A DNA stretch of 64,000 nt. Origin: Telmatherina bonti. Its lineage: Eukaryota; Chordata; Actinopteri; Atheriniformes; Telmatherinidae. This document shows, piece after piece, positions 45,558-56,380 of the stretch (position 1 is the first letter of the stretch; each line of letters opens with the position of its first letter). The notes below the pieces were generated by a model. That model had not been told where the DNA came from, made no database searches, and saw only the letters and a list, made by a program, of their open reading frames with translations. Made by a program: the position numbers and the translations under genes. The DNA is taken from NCBI GenBank assembly GCA_933228915.1, contig OW121827.1:17271286-17335285 (forward strand). The letters run 5' to 3'.

Positions 45558-48500
45558 ATGGAGTTTGAAACGACGGAGACTGTGCGCTCAACGCCGAGTC
45601 GCCACGAAAAAAGTTTGGGGCTTCTCACGATGAAGTTTGTCAGTCTGCTCCAAAAAGCTGAGGATGGCGTCCTTGATTTGAAAGTGGTCAGTGATCTGGA
45701 GGAGGAATTCAGTCTTTTTCTTTGTATGGAAGACTGTTTTACAGCACTATTTAGTTCCGCCGTCTTCACAGCAGATGTTGTTAACAAAGGGTTGTCAGTC
45801 ACAAGCGTCGCCAGACAGGTGCATAGATGTATTTAACAGGTGGACGAGCCAGCCGCCATTAATTGTCCTTGTTTGAGGATCCAGTTAAGATTTAAAGGAA
45901 GTGAGAAATAATTCTCACAAAGGTGTTCACAAAATGTATTTAGCACATAGCAAGTTAAACAAGTTGATGTTGAACGGAGACGATAAAATATTGTGAAGCA
46001 TAAATCTTCCCTTTCTCAACCTTTTAATCACAACGACACCCTGAAACAGTTTTGTGACTTAATTTCACCAGATGTCTGTCTAATAGCCAGGACAAATACC
46101 ACCTGTAGTTATTGTTTCATTTGTTGTGTTAAAAGGCTGTATGTAAAATAAGCCAATATTTGAAGTGTGACTAAAGTTAAGAAGAGCCAGACCTTGTCTT
46201 AGAAACCTGTTTGTCCTCGTAAGCTGTATCAAGACGGAGATTGTTTTTATTTAGATTATTTAAAATGTCTTGGACATTCAGTTTAATAACCCAGGATAAC
46301 CCTAGCTACAGTATATGGATTTATTTCCCATGAATGGACGTTTTCCCTCTCTTTCTGTGCGCCAAAGCTGGTAATGGTTAAACTCACCCTCATCCTCTGC
46401 ATACCATACTCCTCTGCCAAGAAATGTGATTTCCTCTGTGCATCTTAATAAGTCAAATCCTTATTTTTATTTATTTGCATTGCATTAGTCTGTATACTGG
46501 TCTTGTTTCTTAAACTGTTACTGAGTTAGACCCTTTACAGTCATCTCTTTCTAAATGAACAGGCTGCAGACAGCTTGGCAGTGAAGCAGAAGAGGAGGAT
46601 TTATGACATCACTAATGTACTGGAAGGTGTGGGGTTGATCGAGAAGAAAAACAAGAACATAATCCAATGGAGGTTTGACAACATCAACACCATTTAAGAT
46701 AGCTGAATAAGAGTTCTGATACGTGTAATTGGCTGCAGAATCTGTGGAAATGCATGTGAAATGGCATCCATATTTTAGCCTGTGCTTATATAGATTTAAA
46801 GACCTTTTGATATTTAGAACAAATATTCACCAGCAACCAAATGGCATCCTCTGATCTGTTGCCTTAATTATGTTCAGGGGGCACAGCACAAGTGGCCAAA
46901 CGCAGGAGATGCTGGAGCAGATTGCAGTATTAAAGACTCAAATATCAGAGCTAGATGCCCAAGAGAAAGCGCTTGATGACCAGAAGGCCTGGCTGCAGGA
47001 GAATATTAAGCACATCAACCATGATCCCATTATCAGTGCATATCCTTTTATGTCATGCTCTCTATTTTAGATGGTCTTGTAAGAGTAATGTTTGTTGTGT
47101 ACCTCTATTCTTGTCTACAGTAGCTGGAAAATATCATGAAAGTATCTTTAACATTTCATAAAACCTTTTCAGTAAAGTTGATAGCTTCATATTTGTTTTC
47201 ACTTGGTAACATGTCCTGTTACCATGTTTTCACTAGTCCTCCCAAGGCATCTTTTTTTCCTTTTAGAAAAAGGAAATTCCTGCTTGATCCTTTCAGGATT
47301 GTTTGCTTATTGAACAGAGAAAAGCTGTAAAGGAAGGCTATAATTGCTGTTGTCAGTCAGTGAAACGGCAGCCAGGTTAATCCTAACTCGCACAATGCTT
47401 GAATGCCTTGTTTTTCCAGTTTATTGTCTTGATTTTGTTCCTTGAGCTAATCCTATTTCCTTAATACCTCTCCACATATAAATTTGTGACACTTGAGGAC
47501 ATCTGCGGTGCTTTCAGTGGAGAAACACTCTTAGCTGTTGTAGCTCCTGCTGGAACCCAGTTGGAGGTGCCACTTCCTGAAATGGTAATCTGCCTTATTG
47601 ATTTGAATGTGTTTACCATTGTATTTTGTCTTGCACTAATGATAATATTCACCAAACATTTACTATATCTATGCCAGAGTAGAGGCATGCTGTCTTGTAA
47701 AGTCTTAACAGAAAATGAATGGCAGGCCTCGCAGTGCTGCACAAGATTCTCAGGACTCCTGTCTCTGCTATAGTGCTGCCTGAGTTTGTTTTCAGATAGC
47801 ATGACAGGGTTCTTTGTTTTACTGCAGCATTGCTGTGTATTACCAGCTCTTCCTGACAAGCAAATGTAAATTCAGATCTATGTTTACCATTTTCTGCTAA
47901 TTCAAAGGACAACAATGTGACTGCCTTGAACTTAGTGTCTGCTCCTAATTTTCTGGCCTCTATTTTCTGGAATCCATGTGCCCCGTCCCCCACCGACTTT
48001 TTTTTTTTTCTTGACATTCGATAATGATAAAGATGTGCTAATGCCTTGAGTTGGTCACTAAAGGAACTGCTTTGACATGGTATAGTTATGAGATCTGTTA
48101 TGTATGTAACCATGTTGATAAAAGTTGGTTTAATAAACTAAGATTATTCATATGCTGCTGGTTCTCAGGGCAAGGGTGGCCAAAAGTACCAAGTGAACCT
48201 GCGGAGCCACTCAGCTCCCATCCAAGTCATGCTCATCAACAGAGACTCAGGCTCCAGAGTACCTGTGGTCTTTCCTGTACCACCCACTGATGACATCTGT
48301 CCAACGTTAACTCCACCCAGCACCCCTGCCAACCTTCAGAAGTTTCCCCTCTCAGTCTCTTTGAGATCTACTTCCAACACCACCTCCTCCGACTGCAGCC
48401 AGGACTCGGTCTGCTCAGACCACAAGATGGTGCTATCAGACCACAACGAAGTGCTGACACCATCGTCCACTCCTGGAGATGTGCAGATGGGTAAGGCTGA

Positions 48501-51500
48501 TGCATCTGATTAATCTAATGAATGAATGAATGAATGTGTCTAGAAGGCCGTTATGGTTATTTGTTTACTGCTGTCATATTGTACAAAAACAGTAAAAGCT
48601 TAGATTGAATAAAGAGAAATAAACTAAAATTTCTGTAACTTTACAAGCTTATTTGTTTGAAAGGCAAAAATAAACTGTGTTTAAGCTAGTACACAGGTTA
48701 ATTTTTTAATTTACTTTATTGAACATTGATGAAAGGAGTGTTGATTCTGTTATTTTCATAATTATCACACTGATGTGTTGCTTCCTACAAAAATTCAAGG
48801 CAGACTTTGCTTTTTTTCCCCTCCATTTACAACATGTGATAAATAGGAAAATATTACCAAGATGACAGTGTTTCCAATTTGTGATTGTTCATAGCAGGAG
48901 GATTTATGCCTGACATTAAATGTCTTGTGCTGCGGTTTGATTGCCATATCTGGTGATTCTATAATTGAAATTATGGACTAAGACGAGTCATTTTGAAACT
49001 ATTTGGTAATCAGCAACGCTCAAGCCATTGTATCCACATTTTGATTAATATGCAATATTTGGGTTCAGCGCCATCATCCAGGCTTATAATGTTACAAACC
49101 TGAAGTGTCTACAGAGTAAAATTATTACCACCCCCTCTATGGTTGAATTTTTAGAGGTTAAATCATACTAGGAAGAGGAAAATTTAATAAAACAATATGC
49201 CTGCAGCGTAATGAACACAACCACAAACAAATGTGGAGATGCTTGTGGTATAAAACGGACAGTGTTTGATTATCACTGAAGAGTTGTTGTTCCGCATATG
49301 ACTCTGGAATATCAAATACCAGAGCATCTTAACATGCTAGGACAAGAAAAGTTTAAAAGAAGAAACTACTCATCTTTCACGTTTTTTAATATTTTATCTT
49401 GAAACTAAAGTAAAAGCTCTCTGTCAGTCATAATAGCACCACTTTTTCAGCAACGTGACTGAACCAAAACCCAGTGGGCCGGTATTTTAAAGCAGAAAAC
49501 TTAGCATGGACGTTGGCTCTACAGTAACTTTGAGCACAGCCACCCTAATTCAGTTAATATAGTTTGTTTTCCTTCCCTGAAATGATCTGTTCAGCTTTAT
49601 TGGCATCTCTGTGTATGAGAACCCTCTCAATGGCAGCTTCTGTGATCAATATGATTTAGGGTTTTTAGTCTGTCCATAAAGGCTGTCTGATGATGTCATT
49701 GAATTAAGTTTATTGGCCTGACTGCATCTGCAAAAATGACTGGCTATTCATAAAAGAACTATGTAAAGTTTCCTTCTACAACAACTTCAGTGGATGAAAA
49801 GTAAAAATATACTTCAATCGGATTTTCATCTAACAGATTTATTTGTGAGAGATTATTTTGCCACAGTAGTTTTTTTTTTTTTTTTTTTCTGATAAAGCCA
49901 GCATGGATAGAAAACTTACTAAAAGTAACACCAGCGTTGCAGTAGATACTGTGAAGAAGCCTCTTATTTACAGATCACCCATAGGCCACATTAACTAGTT
50001 TTGCATCTTTCATGTTGTAACATATCAGATGGATCAGATTTTCCACAGTTTGTTTGACAGAAAAACTGCTTTAATACTCTGAATGTAGTTAACTTGAAGG
50101 TGGAGAACTTGGTTTTGGGCTAATTGTAATTTGAAGTGAAACTGGGTTATGACAAGTCAAGACAATGTCAAAATGAAACTCAGGCAGACTTCAGTTCCAG
50201 GAAAGAAATGAGGAATTTGCACAACAGCAGCATTAACGTTATTTATCAGATTACTTGAACTATTACACAATATAATGTTGGAAACAATGACTAATGGCAC
50301 AAAGTGGGAAATTTAGCATTTTAAGTCTGGATATGTTTTTTAATCCATTAAAGCCAGATAAAAATAAGTAGAATTTCCTGGTCAGACTGAATGATCTTGT
50401 GGACTGCATGTGCAAAACGTCATCATCATCATCATCTCTTGACTCTACTGCATGATCGACCCCTTCCAGTTTGCCTACCTACCAAATCACGGCACTGGGG
50501 ACACCATATCCTCCGCTCTACACCAGAGTCTTGCACACCTGAAGAAGAACAATATTCATGTGTGCATACTGTTCCTGGACTTCATTTCAGCTTCTAATAC
50601 CATCATCTGTCAGCACCTGGTAGACAAACTGGGACCCCAGGACATGAGCACTCCCCTGTGGAACTGGCTGCTTGGCTTCCTCACTGGCAGACAAATTCAA
50701 TGTGGGTCAGACAGAACACTTCCAGCACAGGCTCCCCTCAGGGCTGCATCCTGAGTCCTCTGCTTTTCACGCTGATGATGCATGACTGTGCCCCCAGATA
50801 TTCCAGAACCCACATTCACAGATGACACAACAGTGGTGGGCCTCATCAGGGATAATAAAACCTTGCCTACAAGGAGCAACTGGTGGGCTGGTGCAGAGAC
50901 CACAGTTTGATCCTGAATGCCGAAAAAACTAAAGAGATCATTGTTGATTCAGGGAGAACCAGCCAAACCCCGCCCCACTTATCATCAACAACACGGCCAT
51001 GGAGGTGGTCAGCAGCAAGAAGTTCCTAGGAGGGCACTTCACAGACGATCTCACCTACTCTGTGAACACGGCATCTCTGGTCAAGAGGGCACAGCGACGT
51101 ATGTACTTCCTGCAGAGGAAGACAAGAGCCCAACTGCCCCACTGTGCTCGGGAAAGCTGCATGTCTCAGGCTGGAACCGTTTACAGCGACTCCTCGCACC
51201 CCCATCATAGTTTGGTCTGTTTACTCTCCTGGCCTTTGGAAAAAGGTTGTGCAGCATTCTGGTCAGGACTACCCGCTTCTGCAATAGCTTGGTCCCACAG
51301 ACCTCCAGACTGCAAAATACTTAACTTTTTTTTTTTTTTTTGACTGATTTTAACAGTGCTTAATAAAGTCTCTGCACCTTATTGTTATCATCTGCACTTA
51401 ATCCACCTTCATGTTTGTAAACTGTAAACCTGCATCATATTTTGCTTTGTAGATACCTGGTGTGTAGAAAATGACAGTCAAAACCAGTTTAACTAGCAGT

Positions 51501-53360
51501 GTGCTGTAACTTATTGACCATATGAGACAAATATGAGAGTGGTATGAGTGTTTCTGATGTGCAACTTCAAACACTATTTTTTCATTCCAGGACACTGAGC
51601 CAACTAAATGTCCTTGTTTCATCTCATTGCACCTGCAGAGTGTCATCGTCAGCTAGCAGCAGCATTGGAGCAGCATCAAATGGACCTGGTGGGCCCAGAG
51701 TTTCAGTCTGTGCTGGATGTTAGCAGCCTGCTGAAGCTCAATACTGCTATAGAGGCCAAGGATGACAGAGAGGGTGAGATGCAGTGAAGTGAAAACAAAC
51801 CAAGTTCATTCTGTAATTGTACCCAGCAGGGAAACCCAGAGGCGGTCTGGTGTTTGCTTCACATTTCTTTCAGTTTTGATTCTGTGCAGGCCTTGAGCTC
51901 CCAGCTTGCTTTTGTTTAGAGTTTAAATTTCAATAAGACACGGGACTGAGAGAAAATGGCAGAACTATGCACAGATGTTTTAGGATGCACCATTTTCAAC
52001 AAAAACATCTTTTAAATTTTCTTTTAGAAGCCATCGACCTGATGGATGAGTTAATGTCTGCAGATGGTAAGCATCATAAAATTGCACTTCTGACTCCATA
52101 GTTTTCTGTATTTATTGTCTAACATATTTCAACGGCAAAAAAAATGTGTTCTCCTGTATTATTTGCTTGAAAGTTTCCATTGTGATTCTTCACTCATGGC
52201 TGTAGACAAGAGTGTACTTTGTTCCAAACACATACAACCGGGATGTTGTTGGACAGGGGTACATTTGTAAATAAACTGTCCTATGAACTGCACCTCCATC
52301 CATCCATCCATCCATTTTCTGCTGCTTATTCAAAATTGGGTTGGGTTGGGCGGGGGACTGCTAAAGCAGACAAGCCCAGACTTCTCTCCTCGTGCCTCGT
52401 GCCCTCGTTTACCAGTTTGTCTTGGAAATCCTGAGGCGTTCCCACACCGGCTAAGAGATGTAATCCCCCCACCATGTCTTAAGTCTTCCCTGGGGTCTCC
52501 TCCCAGAAGGACGTGCCCGGACCACCTCACCAGGAAGACATCCAGGAAGTATCCTAACCAGATGCCCGAACCATCTCATCTGGCTCCTCTTGATGTGGAG
52601 GAGCAGCGGATCTACTCTGAACCCCTCCTGGATGACCAAGCTTCCCACCTTATCTCTAAGGAAGAGTCCAGCCACCCTGTGGAGAAAACTCATTCCAGCC
52701 GTTTGTTATTCGCGATCTTGTTCTTTCGGCCACTACCCACAGCTCATGACCATAGATCAACCAGTAAATCAAGAGCTTCGCCTTTTGGTCCAGCTACTTC
52801 TTCACCATGAAAGACCAATATAGAGTCTACGTTTCTCCAGACGCCACGCTGATCCACACGTCAGTCTCATGCTCAGTCCTTTCCTCACTCATGAACAAGA
52901 CCCCAAGATAGTTGAGCTCCTCCGCTTGGGGCAGGAACTCACTCCTGACCTGGACAGGTAATCCAGCCTTTTCCAGCTGAGGACCATGGTCTCCTTCTCA
53001 TCCATTATCTCGTCCATAAAATTAATGAACAGCACTTTTTTTTAACAGCAAAGTACCAGTTATTGCAACAAGAGTAAATGTTGTGGGTGATTGTGCTCCC
53101 CAAGGCTGCCCTTCTGGAAGATCTGGAACTGCAGTAGATGATTGAAAAGAGTTTGTATCTCTTTACTTGAAGCCAAAACCATACTTGAAAATCTGTGTGA
53201 GTGAGAGTGAGAGTGAGAGAGAGAGAGAGAGAGAGAAGAAACATATTCCCAGTATACTCATTGATCTCTTTCTCCACTTACAGATATGGACTACAGCTTC
53301 AACCTGGATGACAGTGAAGGTGTGTGCGACTTGTTTGATATGCAGATCTTCAATTACTGA
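45558..53360 (+). CDS. e2f5: e2f5, E2F transcription factor 5
   Basis: Eight coding exons: 45558-45686, 46563-46672, 46878-47039, 47476-47584, 48169-48490, 51639-51773, 52028-52066, 53284-53360; 1083 nt, 360 residues (human 346). Residues 14-80 are the E2F winged-helix DNA-binding domain (SRHEKSLGLLTMKFVSLLQ, then RRIYDITNVLEGVGLIEKK at 54-72). A leucine-rich dimerisation helix for DP partners (about 85-120) and the marked box (YKFVTLEDICGAF, APAGTQLEVPLPEM, LRSHSAPIQVMLIN, VVFPVPP) follow. The C-terminus DYSFNLDDSEGVCDLFDMQI is the pocket-protein (p107/p130) binding motif. E2F5 is close to E2F4, but the closing QIFNY resembles E2F5. It acts as a repressor in G0/G1 and, with Multicilin, in multiciliated cells. 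The exon 3-4 intron is AT-AC. Exon 7 has only 39 nt. The segment between exon 7 and the pocket motif is shorter than in human E2F5. Confidence 0.95.
47040..47475 (+). other. e2f5: AT-AC (U12-type) intron of e2f5
   Basis: No GT-AG pair joins exon 3 (IISA...) to the marked-box exon (...YKFVTLEDIC) in frame, because no AG follows the in-frame stop upstream of that exon. The intron instead starts ATATCCTTTT (47040-47049), a perfect U12 AT-AC donor. It has a branch-site match TTCCTTAAT at 47457-47465 and ends CTCCAC at 47475, with the branch A about 11-12 nt from the end. Joined this way, the frame reads IISAYKFVTLEDIC, which fits E2F4/E2F5. Minor-spliceosome introns are known at this place in E2F genes. 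Confidence 0.85.
50440..51345 (+). mobile_element. Truncated, decayed non-LTR (L2/CR1/Rex1-like) retrotransposon in e2f5 intron 5
   Basis: The translation gives typical LINE reverse-transcriptase blocks in the + direction: DPFQFAYLPNHGTGD, LFLDFISASNTI, QHLVDKLGP, STPLWNWLLGFLTGRQ. In other frames follow the 'gggctgcatcctgag' PQGC-L-S block, FTDDTTVVGLI (the normal F-A-D-D has become F-T-D-D) and LNAEKTKEI. Stops and frame changes are frequent, and the 5' end is missing. A poly(T) run lies at 51328-51341. The exact clade was not settled. Confidence 0.7.
52292..53130 (-). mobile_element. Rex3-like RTE LINE fragment, antisense in e2f5 intron 7
   Basis: On the + strand the piece starts with CCATCCATCCATCC. 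That is the reverse of the (GATG)n tail of RTE/Rex3 elements, so the element lies on the - strand with its 3' end at 52292. The - strand translation gives the RT C-terminal region (IKRSQMRWFGHLVRILPG, GRRPQGRLKTWW). Further on, the 'acaagaccccaagata' and 'ggaccatggtctc' phrases fit the inner RT region. It is 5' truncated with several stops. The long + strand ORF at 52283-52810 is its antisense shadow. Confidence 0.65.
53200..53236. repeat. (GAGT)n(GA)n microsatellite before e2f5 exon 8
   Basis: GTGAGAGTGAGAG units pass into GA repeats, ending about 47 bp before the last e2f5 exon. Confidence 0.85.
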
Positions 53361-54253
53361 TGACTCACAGCTGCCAGATTAGAAATGACTGACAGGCAGT
53401 TTTTTTTTGCATCTCAAAAAGCATTCAGAATTACATTTTCCCCATTTAGTCATTGCACCTCTAAAATTTTCTTTTAAAAAAAGAAACGAGACGAAGAGTG
53501 AGAAGTAACCCCTGTGCCTCAAACAATGTAAACATTTAGTTTACTACACTGGCTTACTGCCATCAAAACAGAATACCTGAATGCCCATGAGGTTATTACG
53601 TGACCACAAGTCATGCGCCATTTGAGATTTTAATGGTTTCCTGAGTAAATATCTAAGATGCTAGACATGAGACGTGACTAGCAGAAGTAAGAGACTAATT
53701 CTCCAGCCTGACGTTGTTATTATGAGCTTCAGTATTTATATTTGTTTTCCACGTCTAGTGGAAAGCCTGAGACTTAAACCTCTGTTGATGAGCTTTGGGT
53801 CTGTGGCAGGGCTTTTCTGCAGCTGATGTGTACAATAACTTGTAATTATTCAGTATTGTCTTTGTTTTTTTTCTTTTCTTTTCAAAGCAGGGTTAATGAT
53901 TTTGTTAGAAGTATGATAGTCCTCACAGGAAAACCATACACACTGGTTTTATAGTTGTATTTCACAGAGATTTTGTTTAACGAGCAAATGTTCCGGTCAT
54001 GTTTTGATACTTTGTTCAAGAAAAAATACTAGAAAGTTTTATTTTCTAAATTATTGATGCTGCCATTCATATACTGTATACTGTTGTGCATTTGCGTAGT
54101 TTTGTTTTTTTTTTTACTTGGAAAAACATGAGTATCTAACTGAATCTGAGTTTACTGCTTTAATTGTTATTTAAATAATTCCATTTGCATATTTTTATTT
54201 TTTCCAATTATTAGAAAATCCATTTTTTGTTACACATTGTCAACATTTTTTCC

Positions 54254-54259
54254 AATAAA
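54254..54259 (+). terminator. e2f5: Probable e2f5 poly(A) signal
   Basis: AATAAA lies 894 nt after the e2f5 stop and is followed by a genomic A tract at 54285-54304. The DNA between stop and signal is unique and exon-free, so it is likely the 3'UTR. Earlier non-canonical signals are possible. Confidence 0.5.
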
Positions 54260-54304
54260 ACTCATTTCAACTTACATTTTCTTTAAAAAAAAAAAAAAAA
54301 AAAA

Positions 54305-55898
54305 AGAAAGAAAAGGAAAAAACAAATCAGCAGTTTACTTATAATAATAAATATAAAAACAAGGGCTTGTTTGGTAGTTGTTAGACCATACAGATGGCAA
54401 AGTTTATCGCACATTCTCCAGCAACTCTAACCCGTCTTGAAGTGTTTTCTTCTCTATTGGCTCAGTGAATTGTTTTGCAGTCATTGTACCAGATGGTTAC
54501 TGTCAGTCAGATGGTTTCCACATGAGAGCACACCAGCCAGAACACGGCCTGCTGTGTCAAGCATGGGTTGATATGTATCTGCTGGGATATCAAAATAAAA
54601 ATCTGGTCAATAAAAAGTGTAAACTTTACACCAAATTAGTGAAGAATTAATGTCAACTGTCTACACACATTTTTAAGTATCTTAACAGCAAATGTTGGAT
54701 CACAAGTTATTTGTAAAATTTGAACAATGTGGTGTTATGTTTGTTTGTTCAGCTGATCTACGAGTGGCAAACCAAATATTTGAAGCCGTCCCAACTTTCC
54801 CTCCCTGTTCAGCTATGCACGCTGATATAAACTAAAATCAGGTTTGTTTTAAATCTGTAGTGATAAAATCGACAGCATGTAAGAGGCTGCTAGGAGTTGC
54901 TGTGTGCTTCTTGTGCGGTTAGTGGTGTCGGCACACAGGATAAACCGAGGCGTAAACATACAGAAAATGGGATCTTTAGATGTACAGGAAATGACCAACA
55001 TGGCTTCCTCATCAAAAAGATTTCAAATCCCTCTGGTTGTCAAAGCTCTGGTGGATAGCTTGATTACTGTTATCTTTTAATTTTCTGCAAGTGAAACTCA
55101 TGCTGAGCTCATAATCAAACCCACATGACTGGAAAGAACATCACTTAACTGGAGTGATACCAAAGCAGGCTGACTTTACAGGTACAGGCATGTGTGTCTG
55201 GTTATCAGGCTGCACAGATGCATACCATCAAGTAGATCTGCTGTATTTACTCATGCTAATGATTGTTAAAATGAACATTTAATCATCTGAAGGGCTGGTT
55301 TCTGAAAGACTTTCTCACGCATCTTATTTTTGTTGTGACTTGAGTCGTCTTTGAAGAATAAATCTTCTGTACTTGAAATTCTGTGGGCATAGCATGGAGG
55401 TAAGATGTTTCTTCTAATTTATTTTCCCATGAAATCACTGATACTTCTCTCTTGACTCATACTAACAGAAGGATTAAATCTAAGTTTCCTAATCATTTGT
55501 CAGTACAGTTGAAATCAGACACTTTCAGTTTCAGGAGGCTGAACTTCATAACTTGGATTAAATTTATTTCTCATATGCGTGCTACCCTCAAAATGACTCT
55601 TAATAGCATACTTCCTCACCATGACTTTTCCACTACTTGTGTCTAAAACATTTTTCATGACTGACATCTAGCCACGTCAAAGCAGGAAATGCACAAGTGT
55701 TTTGGTTTTTTTTTTAATGGCAGATCACTTTTTGTTAAAATGAACCACAAAAAAAAAAAAAAAAAAGAACAAAACATGGAAAAATATTTGCTAGGAAAAC
55801 GTTGAGACATGCACTCATGATGTTCCCACACAGCCTTAATGGTACTATAATCAGCAAATGTTAGTATATTCAGACAAAACCCTCTTTTCCACTACAGC
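54305..55898. other. e2f5-ackr4 intergenic DNA (3' ends converge)
   Basis: No exons or recognisable repeats, apart from poly(A)/poly(T) runs at 55707-55717 and 55748-55766. e2f5 and ackr4 point toward each other across this interval. Confidence 0.45.
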
Positions 55899-55904
55899 TT
55901 TATT
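55899..55904 (-). terminator. ackr4: Possible ackr4 poly(A) signal
   Basis: TTTATT on the + strand is AATAAA on the - strand, about 480 nt past the ackr4 stop. Other AT-rich variants nearby cannot be excluded. Confidence 0.4.
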
Positions 55905-56380
55905 TCTGTAACATCATTTGTTGTCATTCTCAGAGCTTTAAACATGATTAACATTTCAGGTAATTATAAAGCATACTTGAAGCTATTATGAGAAACAAGC
56001 ATGTTAACAGTTTCACTGTGGAAAATTAGCATGGTGTTATATTAAAATATAATATAGGCTTTTTTTTTTTTCCATTTAACTCAAGGTTTAGATAAAAAAA
56101 AAATCAACAGGCAAATCTTCCGACAAAGCATTCAGAAACTATTTTAATGTGCAATTTTTGCATTTTAATGCGAAATACTTTGCAAATAGTCTGTTTAGAT
56201 TTTTTTTTTTTTTTTTAAGAAAAAGAACAGTAACATGCAATGATATTAGTGTCCACAAATGACTGGAGTTTAAGAATATCAAATGTGAAACCATCCCAGC
56301 CCTTTTGTAAAACAAATTCAGTAAGAATATTATCTGGTTTCCTGCTCATATGGATGACTCATTAATGTATACAGATGAAC

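Noticed and set aside
47461..48113. Two long - strand ORFs (132 and 154 codons) over e2f5
   Set aside because: They overlap e2f5 exon 4 and its intron antisense and show no domain; the + strand frame has clear homology.
52283..52810. 175-codon + strand ORF as a protein
   Set aside because: It is the antisense of a Rex3-like LINE whose - strand carries the reverse-transcriptase C-terminal motifs.
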